7,387 bases of DNA, taken from positions 1 through 7,387 of the forward strand of contig PSRN01000117.1 of NCBI GenBank assembly GCA_003176075.1. The letters are read 5' to 3'. The notes beneath the pieces were generated by a model, which did not search any database, was not told the DNA's origin, and saw only the letters and a program-made list of their open reading frames with translations. A program made the translations under genes and the position numbers. Positions 1-5,453 of this stretch are shown one piece after another; position 1 is the stretch's first letter, and each line of letters begins with the position of its first letter. Origin of the DNA: Bdellovibrio sp. (GTDB taxonomy: Bacteria; Bdellovibrionota; Bdellovibrionia; Bdellovibrionales; Bdellovibrionaceae).

Positions 1-1
1 G

Positions 2-136
2 GCACCAGCCGCGGCCGTTGCAGGCACCAACACGTTTGTCGCTATGTCAGTTGCGAATCTAACTACGACCGCCCCTGACACTTGGCAGATCGACGACACG
101 AAGAACCTGCAAAATACAACAGACGGAACTCTGTAA
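2..136 (+). CDS. C-terminal end of a type IV pilin-like protein (partial)
   Basis: Reading frame 2 is open from the window edge to a TAA at 134-136 and gives 44 residues, with the start outside the window. The translation is rich in Ala, Thr and Asn and ends in APDTWQIDDTKNLQNTTDGTL split as APDTWQIDD and TKNLQNTTDGTL. A Trp-x-Ile segment followed by Lys-x-Leu-x-Asn and a final Gly close to the C-terminus recalls the ends of some type IV pilins and related pseudopilins from Bdellovibrio-like and deltaproteobacterial genomes. That resemblance is from memory of the family. The diagnostic N-terminal prepilin peptidase motif lies outside the window, so the assignment is tentative. The other two forward frames are less convincing as coding sequence: frame 1, for example, stops at 76-78. 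The gene converges on clpA across 243 bases of palindromic DNA. Confidence 0.5.
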   Translation, partial: APAAAVAGTNTFVAMSVANLTTTAPDTWQIDDTKNLQNTTDGTL

Positions 137-151
137 AGAAGTCGTCGAAAA

Positions 152-177
152 CACCCGTGGCGGCTCCGCCGCCCACG
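152..177 (-). repeat. REP-like palindromic element, copy 1
   Basis: The minus strand contains GGCGGC-GGA-GCCGCC, a perfect 6-bp stem with a 3-base loop. Flanking GT and AC extend it by two more pairs past one bulged base. The element is identical at 24 of 26 positions to 5454-5479, in the opposite orientation in the window. On the minus strand, ACGGGTG and then a TTTT run follow the stem, which gives a weak terminator-like look to transcripts leaving clpA. Confidence 0.65.
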
Positions 178-289
178 CTGCTCTAAGAATTCAAGGCTTG
201 CGGACAAGTAGATTTCGCAAGAATTATCGCAGCGCCACTCCGAAATGGATTGGCGCTGTTCCATTTTTTGCGCTCTACAGAAGTAAAAA

Positions 290-315
290 TGCCCGTGGCA
301 GCTTCGCCGCCGCCG
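290..315 (-). repeat. REP-like palindromic element, copy 2
   Basis: The minus strand reads GGCGGC-GAA-GCTGCC followed by ACGGGCA and TTTT. The stem pairs at 5 of 6 positions around the loop. It shares CCCGTGGC, CGCCGCC and an A-rich flank with copy 1. Its right part overlaps the outer arm of the larger inverted repeat at 303-359. Confidence 0.55.
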
Positions 316-359
316 ATACCCGGGGTTCGCCCGGCGAACCCCGAACGTTCGGCGGCGAA
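303..359. repeat. Nested inverted repeat, possible cruciform or terminator
   Basis: The inner arms CGGGGTTCGCC (321-331) and GGCGAACCCCG (333-343) are perfectly complementary over 11 bases around a single central C. The outer arms TTCGCCGCCG (303-312) and CGGCGGCGAA (350-359) are complementary over 10 bases. The unpaired strands between inner and outer stems are short (8 and 6 bases), so one long imperfect hairpin can form on either strand. It lies 20 bases beyond the clpA stop codon. No T-run follows directly on either strand, so a factor-independent terminator role is possible but not shown. Confidence 0.6.
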
Positions 360-379
360 TTGGCTGTCGCCGCCAACGC

Positions 380-2671
380 TCAATTCGTGGTGACTCTTGT
401 TTTGCTGGGGGTCATGTCATATTGGAGTTGCGTGCCTTTGAGACTGACGATCACCCGGCCGCCACTCACCAGTCGCCCGAAAAGAAGTTCATCGACCAAA
501 GGCTTTTTGAGGTGTTCGTCGACAGTGCGGGCCATGGGGCGGGCGCCATAGACTTTGTCATAGCCTTTTTTCATCAGCCACTGGGTGACCTCACTAGGTA
601 CTATCAACTCGACATTCTTCTTGGCCAGCTGGAGCCGCAGTTCCTCAATAAATTTGTGCGTTACCCGCAGGACCATGCCTTCGTCGAGATCCTTGAAGCT
701 GACAATGGCGTCAAGCCGGTTGAGGAATTCTGGCGCAAAGGTCTTCTTCAGGGCCTCCTTGGAAAGGCCGCCGCGGGAATCCTCAATGATCCCAATTGAG
801 CCACGCGCCACCTCAGAAGCGCCGGCGTTGCTGGTCATGATGAGAATGACATTGCGGAAATCAGTGGAGCGACCGTTGGCGTCGGTCAGTCGACCCGCAT
901 CCATGACTTGCAACAAAATATTGTAAACATCGGGATGGGCCTTTTCCATTTCGTCGAAGAGCAAGACGCAGTAGGGGGTCTTCATGACCGATTCGGTGAG
1001 TTGTCCCCCTTCCTCGAAGCCCACATAGCCTGGCGGCGCCCCGACCAAGCGGGCGACCGTGTGCTTTTCCATGTATTCGGACATATCAAACCGAACCAGC
1101 GGCACGCCCAGCTGCAACGCCAATTGACGGCAAACCTCGGTCTTTCCCACTCCCGTGGGACCCGTGAAAAGGAATGTCCCCACGGGCTTTTGTTCGCGGC
1201 CAAGGCCCGAGCGTGAGAATTTGATCGACGCCACCAAATGGTCAATCGCTTCGTCTTGTCCAAAGATGACAGATTTCAACTTCTTGTCGAGGCTCTTGAG
1301 CTGCGCCAATTCATTGTGGCTCACCGAGGAGGCCGGAACTTGCGCGATCCTGGCGATTGTTTCTTCAATTTCGCGTGTCCCAATGGTGGAGTGGGATTCA
1401 CCCCGCAAGCGTGAATGGGCTCCGGCTTCGTCGACGACGTCGATGGCTTTGTCGGGAAGGAGCTTGGAGTGGATATACTTCGCCGACAGCTCCACCGCCG
1501 CTTGCAGGGCCTCATCCGAAAAGGTCACATTGTGGTGGTCTTCGAAATTCTTCCTTAAACCCTTGAGGATGTCGACGGACTCGGGAATGCTGGGTTCCTT
1601 CACGTCAATGCGCTGAAACCTCCGGCTGAGGGCCCTGTCCTTTTCGAAATGTTGGCGGAATTCGCTGTAAGTCGTGGAACCAATACAGCTCATTTCACCG
1701 TTGGCAAGGGCCGGTTTGAGCAGATTCGAGGCGTCCATGGATCCCCCGCTGGTGGAACCGGCCCCGACGATGGTGTGGATCTCGTCGATAAACAAGATCG
1801 CGGTCTTCTTCTTCTTGATTTCCTTGAGGACCCCTTTGATGCGCCCTTCAAAGTCACCGCGGAATTTTGTTCCGGCGATCAGGCTTCCCAGATCAAGGGC
1901 GTAGATCACCCGGTTGCGCAAGGGGGGTGGGACTTCTCCCGCCACGATTTTTGCCGCAAGGCCCTCGGCAATGGCCGTTTTTCCGACTCCCGGTTCGCCG
2001 ATCAGGAGCGGATTGTTCTTGGTGCGCCGGCACAGGACTTGTTGGACCCTTTCAAGCACGTCGGCCCGTCCAATCAAGGGATCGATTTTTCCTTCTTCGG
2101 CTTTGTCATTCAAGTTGACGCAATAATTCTCCAGCGGTGAGGCCTTGCTTTCATCCGGCGGCAAACCATCCATGTCGGTGCGGGAACCGGCGATGCCTTT
2201 GGGCTCTTCGTCCTCGTCCCGCTCGGAGCCGTGGGAGACAAAATTGATGATATCAAATTGAGACACGCCTTGTTTGGCCAGGGCATGGACGGCAAAGCTG
2301 TCAGGCTCATAAAATAACGCGACCAACAGGTGTCCCTCTGAAATCTGATGGCGTCCGGCACTGCGAACCTGCAGGGCGGCCCGTTGAATAAGGCGATGGC
2401 ATGCCAGGGTGAATTCAGGTTGCCAGGATTCAAACCCACCGTATTGGCCGAGTTGTTCAGATGAGATCAGCGGACAGTGTTTGCGAATGGAATCACGCAG
2501 GTCGATTTTCAGCCTGGAGATGTCGACCCCGACCGAGGTCAAAATCTCGTTGGTGGCGGGAGAGCCTGTGAGCGACAAAAGAACATGTTCCAACGTCACA
2601 AACTCACAGCGCGACTGTTTAGCCTCTTCAGCCGCCTCCGCCATTCTGAGTTCGAGTTCTCTACTCAACAT
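380..2671 (-). CDS. clpA: ATP-dependent Clp protease ATP-binding subunit ClpA
   Basis: This is a 763-residue AAA+ unfoldase, close to the 758 residues of the E. coli protein. It unfolds substrates with ATP and feeds them to ClpP in the cytoplasm. Domains in order: N-terminal Clp repeat domain (about 1-145), an acidic linker (about 148-178), the D1 ATPase with Walker A GEPGVGKT (225-232), Walker B ILFIDE (292-297) and a tandem arginine pair (350-351), then D2 with Walker A GPTGVGKT (504-511), Walker B VLLFDE (569-574) and sensor-2 GARP (709-712). Pore loops are KFRG (269-272, Phe where E. coli has Tyr) and GYVG (548-551). The lack of a long middle coiled coil between D1 and the D2 core argues against ClpB and ClpC. 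The ClpP-docking loop reads IGI (626-628) instead of the usual IGL or IGF. The start is ATG, with AGAGGA about nine bases upstream inside a tandem repeat. It lies 80 bases downstream of clpS, probably in one operon. No clpP is in the window. Confidence 0.97.
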   Translation of the reverse strand: MLSRELELRMAEAAEEAKQSRCEFVTLEHVLLSLTGSPATNEILTSVGVDISRLKIDLRDSIRKHCPLISSEQLGQYGGFESWQPEFTLACHRLIQRAALQVRSAGRHQISEGHLLVALFYEPDSFAVHALAKQGVSQFDIINFVSHGSERDEDEEPKGIAGSRTDMDGLPPDESKASPLENYCVNLNDKAEEGKIDPLIGRADVLERVQQVLCRRTKNNPLLIGEPGVGKTAIAEGLAAKIVAGEVPPPLRNRVIYALDLGSLIAGTKFRGDFEGRIKGVLKEIKKKKTAILFIDEIHTIVGAGSTSGGSMDASNLLKPALANGEMSCIGSTTYSEFRQHFEKDRALSRRFQRIDVKEPSIPESVDILKGLRKNFEDHHNVTFSDEALQAAVELSAKYIHSKLLPDKAIDVVDEAGAHSRLRGESHSTIGTREIEETIARIAQVPASSVSHNELAQLKSLDKKLKSVIFGQDEAIDHLVASIKFSRSGLGREQKPVGTFLFTGPTGVGKTEVCRQLALQLGVPLVRFDMSEYMEKHTVARLVGAPPGYVGFEEGGQLTESVMKTPYCVLLFDEMEKAHPDVYNILLQVMDAGRLTDANGRSTDFRNVILIMTSNAGASEVARGSIGIIEDSRGGLSKEALKKTFAPEFLNRLDAIVSFKDLDEGMVLRVTHKFIEELRLQLAKKNVELIVPSEVTQWLMKKGYDKVYGARPMARTVDEHLKKPLVDELLFGRLVSGGRVIVSLKGTQLQYDMTPSKTRVTTN

Positions 2672-2758
2672 GCTGCTTTATCCTCTTGTTTCATCCTCTT
2701 GTCTCATCCCCTTGTCTTATCTCCTGTCTTTCGTCCTTTGCCTTTGTCCTTTCAGTCT
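2672..2758 (-). repeat. 13-bp purine-rich tandem repeat filling the clpS-clpA gap
   Basis: Read on the plus strand, the units are TCCTCTTGTTTCA (2681-2693), TCCTCTTGTCTCA (2694-2706) and TCCCCTTGTCTTA (2707-2719), followed by more degenerate units beginning near 2720, 2733 and 2746. GTCCTTT recurs exactly 13 bases apart at 2733 and 2746. On the coding (minus) strand the units are purine-rich and repeat the Shine-Dalgarno-like core AGAGGA or AGGGGA. The unit nearest clpA supplies its ribosome binding site. The last unit runs into the clpS stop codon (2752-2754). Confidence 0.75.
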
Positions 2759-3123
2759 GGTTCCAAAGTACTCTTCAGTGGATGCTGATTCTGTCTGGCG
2801 AAATGATTGACCTGCATCACTTTCATTTCTGCCGTTTCCAAGGTGAACACTCCCGCCACGCCCGTTCCTTGATGATGGACGTCCAGCATGATCCGTTGAG
2901 CGTCCTGTTCATTCTTGGAAAAAAATCTTTTCAATACCACGATGACAAAATCCATAGGTGTAAAGTCGTCATTCAAAAGCAAGACTTTGTAAAGCCGAGG
3001 TGTTTCCACACGCGGAAGGGTGTCAACAACCCCTCGAGTTTCTCCTTCGGTAGGCAATTCTCCACTGGAAGGGCGGTTGGAATCCACGTCCGTATTTGCG
3101 CTTCTTAATATTTGTTTAATCAA
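2752..3123 (-). CDS. clpS: ATP-dependent Clp protease adaptor protein ClpS
   Basis: This is a 123-residue adaptor that binds N-end-rule substrates and delivers them to the N-domain of ClpA. The core runs from about residue 42 to the end. It includes YKVLLLNDDFTPMDFV (45-60), with the Asn-Asp-Asp pocket at 51-53 and the gatekeeper Met at 57, then VHHQG (82-86), whose first His (83) matches the His that contacts the substrate alpha-amino group in E. coli ClpS. The ending VNHFARQNQHPL is also typical. The first 40 residues are a polar, Glu/Ser/Thr-rich and probably flexible arm, somewhat longer than in E. coli. In that family the arm helps hand substrates to ClpA. The start codon is TTG (3121-3123), chosen because GAGAGGG lies eight bases upstream and no ATG in frame precedes the core. 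It is first in the leftward unit, with clpA after it. Confidence 0.97.
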   Translation of the reverse strand: MIKQILRSANTDVDSNRPSSGELPTEGETRGVVDTLPRVETPRLYKVLLLNDDFTPMDFVIVVLKRFFSKNEQDAQRIMLDVHHQGTGVAGVFTLETAEMKVMQVNHFARQNQHPLKSTLEPD

Positions 3124-3131
3124 TGCAAAAA

Positions 3132-3138
3132 CCCTCTC
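3132..3138 (-). promoter_or_regulatory. Shine-Dalgarno sequence of clpS
   Basis: The minus strand reads GAGAGGG, then eight bases (TTTTTGCA), then TTG. This strong site is what supports the non-ATG start of clpS. Confidence 0.7.
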
Positions 3139-3195
3139 GTTCTTCTCATTTCAACACTCCGGCGTGGGCGTCGAAGCTGTAGAACACACCCCGCC

Positions 3196-3209
3196 CGGAC
3201 TAAAGTCCG
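3196..3209. repeat. Palindrome CGGACT-AA-AGTCCG
   Basis: Six-base arms pair perfectly around a two-base centre. GGACTnnAGTCC-type palindromes recur as dispersed intergenic elements in several bacterial genomes (family knowledge, from memory). Alternatively it may be an operator, since it lies 73 bases upstream of the clpS start. Confidence 0.45.
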
Positions 3210-3244
3210 ATCCATTCGTTGATCTTTAGGATTTCAATTGTACC

Positions 3245-3272
3245 ACAATGGTCTCTTCCAAGTCACTGTCAA
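3245..3272 (-). promoter_or_regulatory. Possible promoter for clpS-clpA
   Basis: The minus strand has a perfect -35 hexamer TTGACA (3267-3272). At a 16-base spacing the -10 position reads CATTGT (3245-3250), which is poor. A better TACAAT lies farther on (3237-3242), but its 24-base spacing is too long for a classical sigma-70 promoter. It is offered only as the best candidate on this strand. Confidence 0.22.
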
Positions 3273-3307
3273 GGGCGGGTGAAATCCCCCAACACCGGCT
3301 TGACGTG

Positions 3308-3350
3308 TGCGGAGGTGCCAACGGAGCTCTGCGGAGGTGCCAACGGCACC
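3308..3350. repeat. 22-bp-period direct repeat with a terminal hairpin
   Basis: The 17-mer TGCGGAGGTGCCAACGG occurs at 3308-3324 and again, identical, at 3330-3346. The second copy continues into GGTGCC-AAC-GGCACC (3336-3350), a perfect 6-bp stem with a 3-base loop. It lies in the intergenic region shared by both divergent units. No function is evident. Confidence 0.65.
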
Positions 3351-3363
3351 GACTTAGGAACCC

Positions 3364-3375
3364 GGGCGGCGAAGC
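3364..3375 (+). repeat. Partial copy of the dispersed GGCGGCGAAGC element
   Basis: GGGCGGCGAAGC matches the left arm, loop and start of the right arm of the element at 5454-5479. The right arm has diverged (TCGTGAAGG), so the hairpin is no longer well paired. This is a probable degenerate member of the family, but a match this short could be chance in GC-rich DNA. Confidence 0.35.
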
Positions 3376-3436
3376 TCGTGAAGGCACCGACTAGAAGTAT
3401 TGGTCGGGATTGCCGGAGAACTCAATCTCTGAGAAG

Positions 3437-3467
3437 ATTAAAAATCAGATATTACAAAATCTAAAAT
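3437..3467 (+). promoter_or_regulatory. AT-rich putative promoter region of the TPR-dnaJ unit
   Basis: This stretch is strikingly AT-rich against GC-rich surroundings and contains hexamers such as TATTAC and TACAAA that resemble -10 boxes. No good -35 at proper spacing was found. It sits 30 to 65 bases upstream of the possible GTG and ATG starts of the downstream gene, where a promoter would be expected. Confidence 0.28.
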
Positions 3468-3532
3468 TGGCTGGGTGCTGCTATTCGGGGGAATGGGCTG
3501 TGAATCATGCGAAAAAGGGAGCCTGGGCTTTG

Positions 3533-4219
3533 ATGTCGCCACGGGTGGTGAATCATCAGAATATGGGGTTCTACCTGGCCATCGTTTTATTTATTGTGGC
3601 TTTGGCCTACACCCGCGCGGGGGTGGAGGCCAATCCCGGGAGCGGCCTTCGCGAATACATCGCTCCGCCCACTCAGATTCAATATTTCACCTTTGGCTAT
3701 CGCCACTGTATCGCCGACATGCTTTGGATTCGCTCGCTTCAGGATTTCAATTTTTGCGAGAAAAAAGACGCGCAGAAGCTGTGCAAAGGCAAAGGCTGGT
3801 TGTACAAGATGCTGGACTTGATGACCGATCTTTCCCCTCATTTTCGCATGGCTTACCTGGCTGGCGCGATGGCCTTGACGATCGTGATTTCGGATATCGA
3901 GGGGGCTTCGAAATTCATAGATAAGGGAGTCGCCGAATTCCCCACGGACTGGAAGCTTCTTTACCAAGCGGGCTATCATGCGGCCTACGAGGAAAAAAAC
4001 ATCAAAAAAGCCGCGGGACTGATCGAAAGCGCCGCCCGCAACGGCGCGCCTTCGTGGGTCTACGGGTTGGCGGCCAAGCTTTACGATCAGGCTGGAAAAA
4101 AGGACCTGGGCGTCGGCCTTCTTCGCCAGCTGGAAGAAGCCAGGGAAAAAGACCCGGACAACGAGTTTCTCAACGAAGCCATTGAGAGGCTCAAAGGGGA
4201 TCTGGAGCTTTCCCCTTGA
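3533..4219 (+). CDS. Membrane-anchored TPR-like protein, function unknown
   Basis: I do not recognise a named family. From the ATG at 3533 the protein has 228 residues. After a short polar N-terminus comes one hydrophobic segment, LAIVLFIVALAY (about 15-26), probably an uncleaved signal anchor. Next is a segment with EYIAPPTQIQYFTFGYRHCIAD written as EYIAPPTQIQ (41-50) and YFTFGYRHCIAD (51-62), a Trp at 65, and Cys at 59, 75 and 84. The rest is helical, with three degenerate TPR-like repeats (about 104-136, 138-171, 173-206) that suggest protein-protein contacts. By the positive-inside rule the short N-terminus (Arg, His) would be cytoplasmic and the repeats extracytoplasmic, though this is weak. 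AGGGAG lies 11 bases before this ATG. An in-frame GTG at 3500 has GGGGGA seven bases upstream and is the main alternative. The TTG at 3410 is less likely because the sequence before 3500 is AT-rich and non-coding in character. The gene ends 31 bases before dnaJ, so the two are probably cotranscribed. Confidence 0.75.
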   Translation: MSPRVVNHQNMGFYLAIVLFIVALAYTRAGVEANPGSGLREYIAPPTQIQYFTFGYRHCIADMLWIRSLQDFNFCEKKDAQKLCKGKGWLYKMLDLMTDLSPHFRMAYLAGAMALTIVISDIEGASKFIDKGVAEFPTDWKLLYQAGYHAAYEEKNIKKAAGLIESAARNGAPSWVYGLAAKLYDQAGKKDLGVGLLRQLEEAREKDPDNEFLNEAIERLKGDLELSP

Positions 4220-4250
4220 CAGTCCTGGTCCCCAATCCCATCTTGTGCCA

Positions 4251-5357
4251 ATGCCACGCGATTACTATGAGATCTTAGGCGTTTCGCGAACCGCTGACGC
4301 CGATACTATTAAAAAAGCCTACCGCAAAATGGCGATGCAATTTCATCCCGACAAAAATCCGGGGAATAAAGAAGCCGAGGAGATGTTCAAAGAGGCCGCG
4401 GCGGCTTACGAGGTTCTCAGCGATCCGCAGAAGAAAGCCCATTATGACCGCTTCGGCCACGCCCAAGGCGGGTTCCACGGTTTTACCGACGTTGAGGATA
4501 TCTTCAGTCATTTTTCCGACATCTTTGGCGACTTCTTCGGCGGCGCCGGGTCTTCTTCAAGCGGCCGGGGGAGGCACCAAGCGCGGCGGGGGGCCGATCT
4601 CCGCTATGTGACCGAGGTGTCGCTCAAGGAAGTGATTGAAGGGGTTGATCGCGAAATTGAATTTGATACGGATGAGAATTGTCCGGCTTGCAACGGATCC
4701 GGCGCTGAAAAAGGAAGTCAGCCGTTGACCTGTCCCAGCTGCGGCGGACGCGGCCAGGTGGTGCGGGCGCAAGGTTTTTTTTCCATGGCCACGACTTGCC
4801 CGCAGTGCCGGGGCGAAGGCGTCATTATTCAAAGTCCCTGCTCGACTTGCCGGGGCCGGGGACGGCACAAGCAAGCGCGGAAGATTCGCTTGACCATTCC
4901 ACCGGGCGTGGATACCGGCACGCGACTGCGTGTGGCCGGTGAGGGTGAAGGGGGCTATCGCGGCGGTCCGGCCGGAGATCTCTACGTCGAGGTCGCCGTA
5001 AAGAACGACAATCGCTTCGTGCGCGAAGGTGATCACCTCTATGGCGAGCTCAAGCTCGATTATCTGCAACTCCTGCTCGGCGCCGATGTCGAAGTTGAGA
5101 CAGTCGCTGGCAAAAAGGGCGTCACTGTGCCGCGCGGCCTTCAGGTGGGGGAGCGGATCAAATTGGGCGGGGAAGGGATTCCATCCTTGCGCGGAGGTCG
5201 CCGCGGCGACCTCTATTATTCCGTCGATGTAGAGTTTCCTAAACAACTCTCAAAGGAAGAAGAGCAGCTTCTCCAGCAGATTGCCGAAAAGCGGGGCATT
5301 TCCACTGATGGAAGCGGTGGGTCATCTTTCCCCTTCTGGCATCGAAAGAAGACATGA
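4251..5357 (+). CDS. dnaJ: Chaperone protein DnaJ (Hsp40)
   Basis: This is a 368-residue class I (type A) J-protein, close to the 376 residues of the E. coli protein. It delivers unfolded clients to DnaK and stimulates ATP hydrolysis. Domains in order: J domain (1-70), with DYYEILGV (4-11) and the essential HPD (32-34); a Gly/Phe-rich region (about 73-100) containing DIFGDFFGG; a Ser-rich link; a zinc domain with four CxxCxGxG motifs at 144-151, 161-168, 183-190 and 197-204, all intact; then the C-terminal client-binding domains (about 211-330). The ATG at 4251 is chosen because MPRDYYE begins the J domain exactly. An in-frame extension to a TTG at 4182 overlaps the upstream gene and looks spurious, and a GTG at 4245 is a minor alternative. 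No clear Shine-Dalgarno sequence precedes the ATG, so translational coupling to the upstream gene is possible. A run of eight T (4775-4782) lies inside the zinc domain. Confidence 0.98.
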   Translation: MPRDYYEILGVSRTADADTIKKAYRKMAMQFHPDKNPGNKEAEEMFKEAAAAYEVLSDPQKKAHYDRFGHAQGGFHGFTDVEDIFSHFSDIFGDFFGGAGSSSSGRGRHQARRGADLRYVTEVSLKEVIEGVDREIEFDTDENCPACNGSGAEKGSQPLTCPSCGGRGQVVRAQGFFSMATTCPQCRGEGVIIQSPCSTCRGRGRHKQARKIRLTIPPGVDTGTRLRVAGEGEGGYRGGPAGDLYVEVAVKNDNRFVREGDHLYGELKLDYLQLLLGADVEVETVAGKKGVTVPRGLQVGERIKLGGEGIPSLRGGRRGDLYYSVDVEFPKQLSKEEEQLLQQIAEKRGISTDGSGGSSFPFWHRKKT

Positions 5358-5371
5358 TCTAAATGGGGAAC

Positions 5372-5400
5372 CTTGACGGAGTGCAAAGCCAACCCACACT
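5372..5400 (+). promoter_or_regulatory. Weak sigma-32-like promoter candidate for dnaK
   Basis: CTTGACG (5372-5378) resembles the sigma-32 -35 consensus CTTGAAA. After 14 bases, CCCACACT (5393-5400) partly resembles the -10 consensus CCCCATnT, with CCC and the final T matching. The spacing falls in the accepted range but the -10 is poor. The position upstream of an Hsp70 gene is the main support. Confidence 0.25.
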
Positions 5401-5453
5401 TCAACAAGCAGTCAAGAAATTACGGCTAGTGAATTACCGGTAGACGGGTGAAT

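Larger units (their letters stand above)
137..379. other. GC-rich palindromic intergenic region between convergent genes
   Basis: This stretch separates the pilin-like stop codon from the clpA stop codon. I see no credible gene in it: the short open frames here have neither ribosome binding sites nor recognisable products. It holds two copies of a small hairpin element (152-177 and 290-315) and a nested inverted repeat (303-359). The two hairpin copies share flanking sequence: AGAAGT, then an A-rich run, then CCCGTGGC, at 137-161 and 279-299. This suggests local duplication of about 40 bases. Transcripts from both sides end here, so the hairpins may act in termination or in 3'-end protection, though no classical stem plus adjacent T-run is present. 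Confidence 0.6.
3124..3532. other. Divergent intergenic region between clpS and the TPR-dnaJ unit
   Basis: About 400 bases with no convincing gene. A frame from a TTG at 3410 is continuous with the downstream protein, but its first 40 codons look non-coding. From the clpS side the region holds the clpS ribosome binding site, a 14-base palindrome (3196-3209), a possible -35 box for the leftward unit, a 22-base-period direct repeat (3308-3350), a partial copy of the dispersed GGCGGCGAAGC element (3364-3375), a second GGCACCGACT (3383-3392, first at 3345-3354), and an AT-rich stretch at 3437-3467. The region must carry the promoters of both divergent units. No CIRCE operator was seen. Confidence 0.6.

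Noticed and set aside
137..379. Short open frames at 183-383 (minus) and 198-551 (plus)
   Set aside because: They are compositional by-products of the palindromic GC-rich repeats, without ribosome binding sites, and the second runs antisense into clpA.
422..2140. Plus-strand open frames opposite clpA
   Set aside because: They are shadows of the clpA reading frame, whose two AAA+ modules are complete from start to stop.
3301..3400. CRISPR-like or tRNA-like structure from the short repeats
   Set aside because: There are only two exact 17-base copies with a 5-base gap, no spacer array, and no cloverleaf or T-loop consensus.
3410..3499. N-terminal extension of the TPR-like protein from a TTG at 3410
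   Set aside because: The stretch is AT-rich and looks like promoter DNA. Better ribosome binding sites precede GTG 3500 and ATG 3533.
4182..4250. N-terminal extension of dnaJ from a TTG at 4182
   Set aside because: It overlaps the end of the TPR-like gene, has no family similarity, and the J domain begins exactly at the ATG at 4251.
4557..5246. 229-codon open frame on the minus strand opposite dnaJ
   Set aside because: It lies wholly antisense to a clear DnaJ with all motifs intact. The translation shows no recognisable domain, and long antisense frames are expected in GC-rich coding DNA.
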